In this document: positions 63,604 to 64,000 of the stretch, piece after piece
How the letters are laid out: every line of letters begins with the position of its first letter
Position numbering within the stretch: the stretch's first letter is position 1
Notes under the pieces: generated by a model
What the model saw: only the letters and a program-made list of their open reading frames with translations
Told to the model about the DNA's origin: nothing
The model's database searches: none
Position numbers and translations under genes: made by a program
Assembly: GCA_000380225.1 (NCBI GenBank)
Contig: KB904821.1
Location: forward strand, 1,214,207 to 1,278,206
Length of the DNA: 64,000 bases
Direction: 5' to 3'
Source of the DNA: a filamentous cyanobacterium ESFC-1
GTDB taxonomy: Bacteria > Cyanobacteriota > Cyanobacteriia > Cyanobacteriales > Spirulinaceae

Positions 63604-64000
<397 letters not shown>

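Overview
The window is a cyanobacterial chromosome segment. It is full of the HIP1 octamer GCGATCGC and encodes photosystem II protein PsbI, the PSII assembly factor PAM68, a CGLD27-type protein of the green lineage, and a split RNA polymerase (rpoB followed by rpoC1). It also has cyanobacterial-only families (DUF3318, DUF3769 LptD-like, DUF4278) and many 7-bp tandem repeats of the STRR type. The heavy heptamer load and the large set of signalling and polysaccharide genes suggest a larger, probably filamentous cyanobacterium; the species cannot be named from the sequence alone.

Layout. 0-9.6 kb: a partial HEAT-repeat protein and a CHASE2 serine/threonine kinase, an M20 amidohydrolase, PAPS reductase (cysH), an acyltransferase (PlsC) coupled to an unknown protein, and a VWA-grxC-tadA operon. 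9.7-12.6 kb: initiator tRNA, asparaginase, CGLD27, rsfS and yqeK. 12.7-19.3 kb: a GT4 glycosyltransferase, a lipoprotein pair, an RsbW-like kinase next to a STAS-sugar transferase fusion, DUF3318, ubiA and tRNA-Phe. 19.3-29.6 kb: a possible transposon-end remnant, a TauE/SafE transporter, psbI, the LptD-like protein, Uma2, a dynamin-like GTPase, sucrose-phosphate phosphatase, an IS605-like non-autonomous element, a structured leader and ruvA. 29.8-39.6 kb: an excalibur protein, a broken restriction-subunit gene, sdhA, an ABC ATPase, a beta-helix/SLH protein, a two-component pair and a PepSY-like membrane protein. 39.8-48.3 kb: a YaaW-like protein, O-antigen ligase, a peptide-binding lipoprotein, a PIN-like gene pair, yebC, DUF72 and WecG. 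48.3-52.8 kb: an NB-ARC ATPase with two paralogous TPR proteins. 52.8-64 kb: rnd, DAHP synthase, PAM68, rpsO, an AI-2E family transporter, hisD, rpsT, tatD, rpoB and the start of rpoC1.

How the genes fit together. Envelope and exopolysaccharide genes (GT4, STAS-sugar transferase, O-antigen ligase, WecG, SLH protein, LptD-like) form a scattered theme, with partner-switching control suggested for the priming sugar transferase. Housekeeping genes sit in small, often overlapping operons. Intergenic space is dominated by heptamer arrays and palindromic repeats. Some of these reach start codons (DUF72, SLH protein, rpoC1) and one contains the yebC stop codon.

The most unusual locus is the NB-ARC ATPase that lacks its own repeat sensor and is followed by two TPR paralogs. 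Their ends are conserved and their middles have diverged. Five 11-bp direct repeats precede the ATPase gene.
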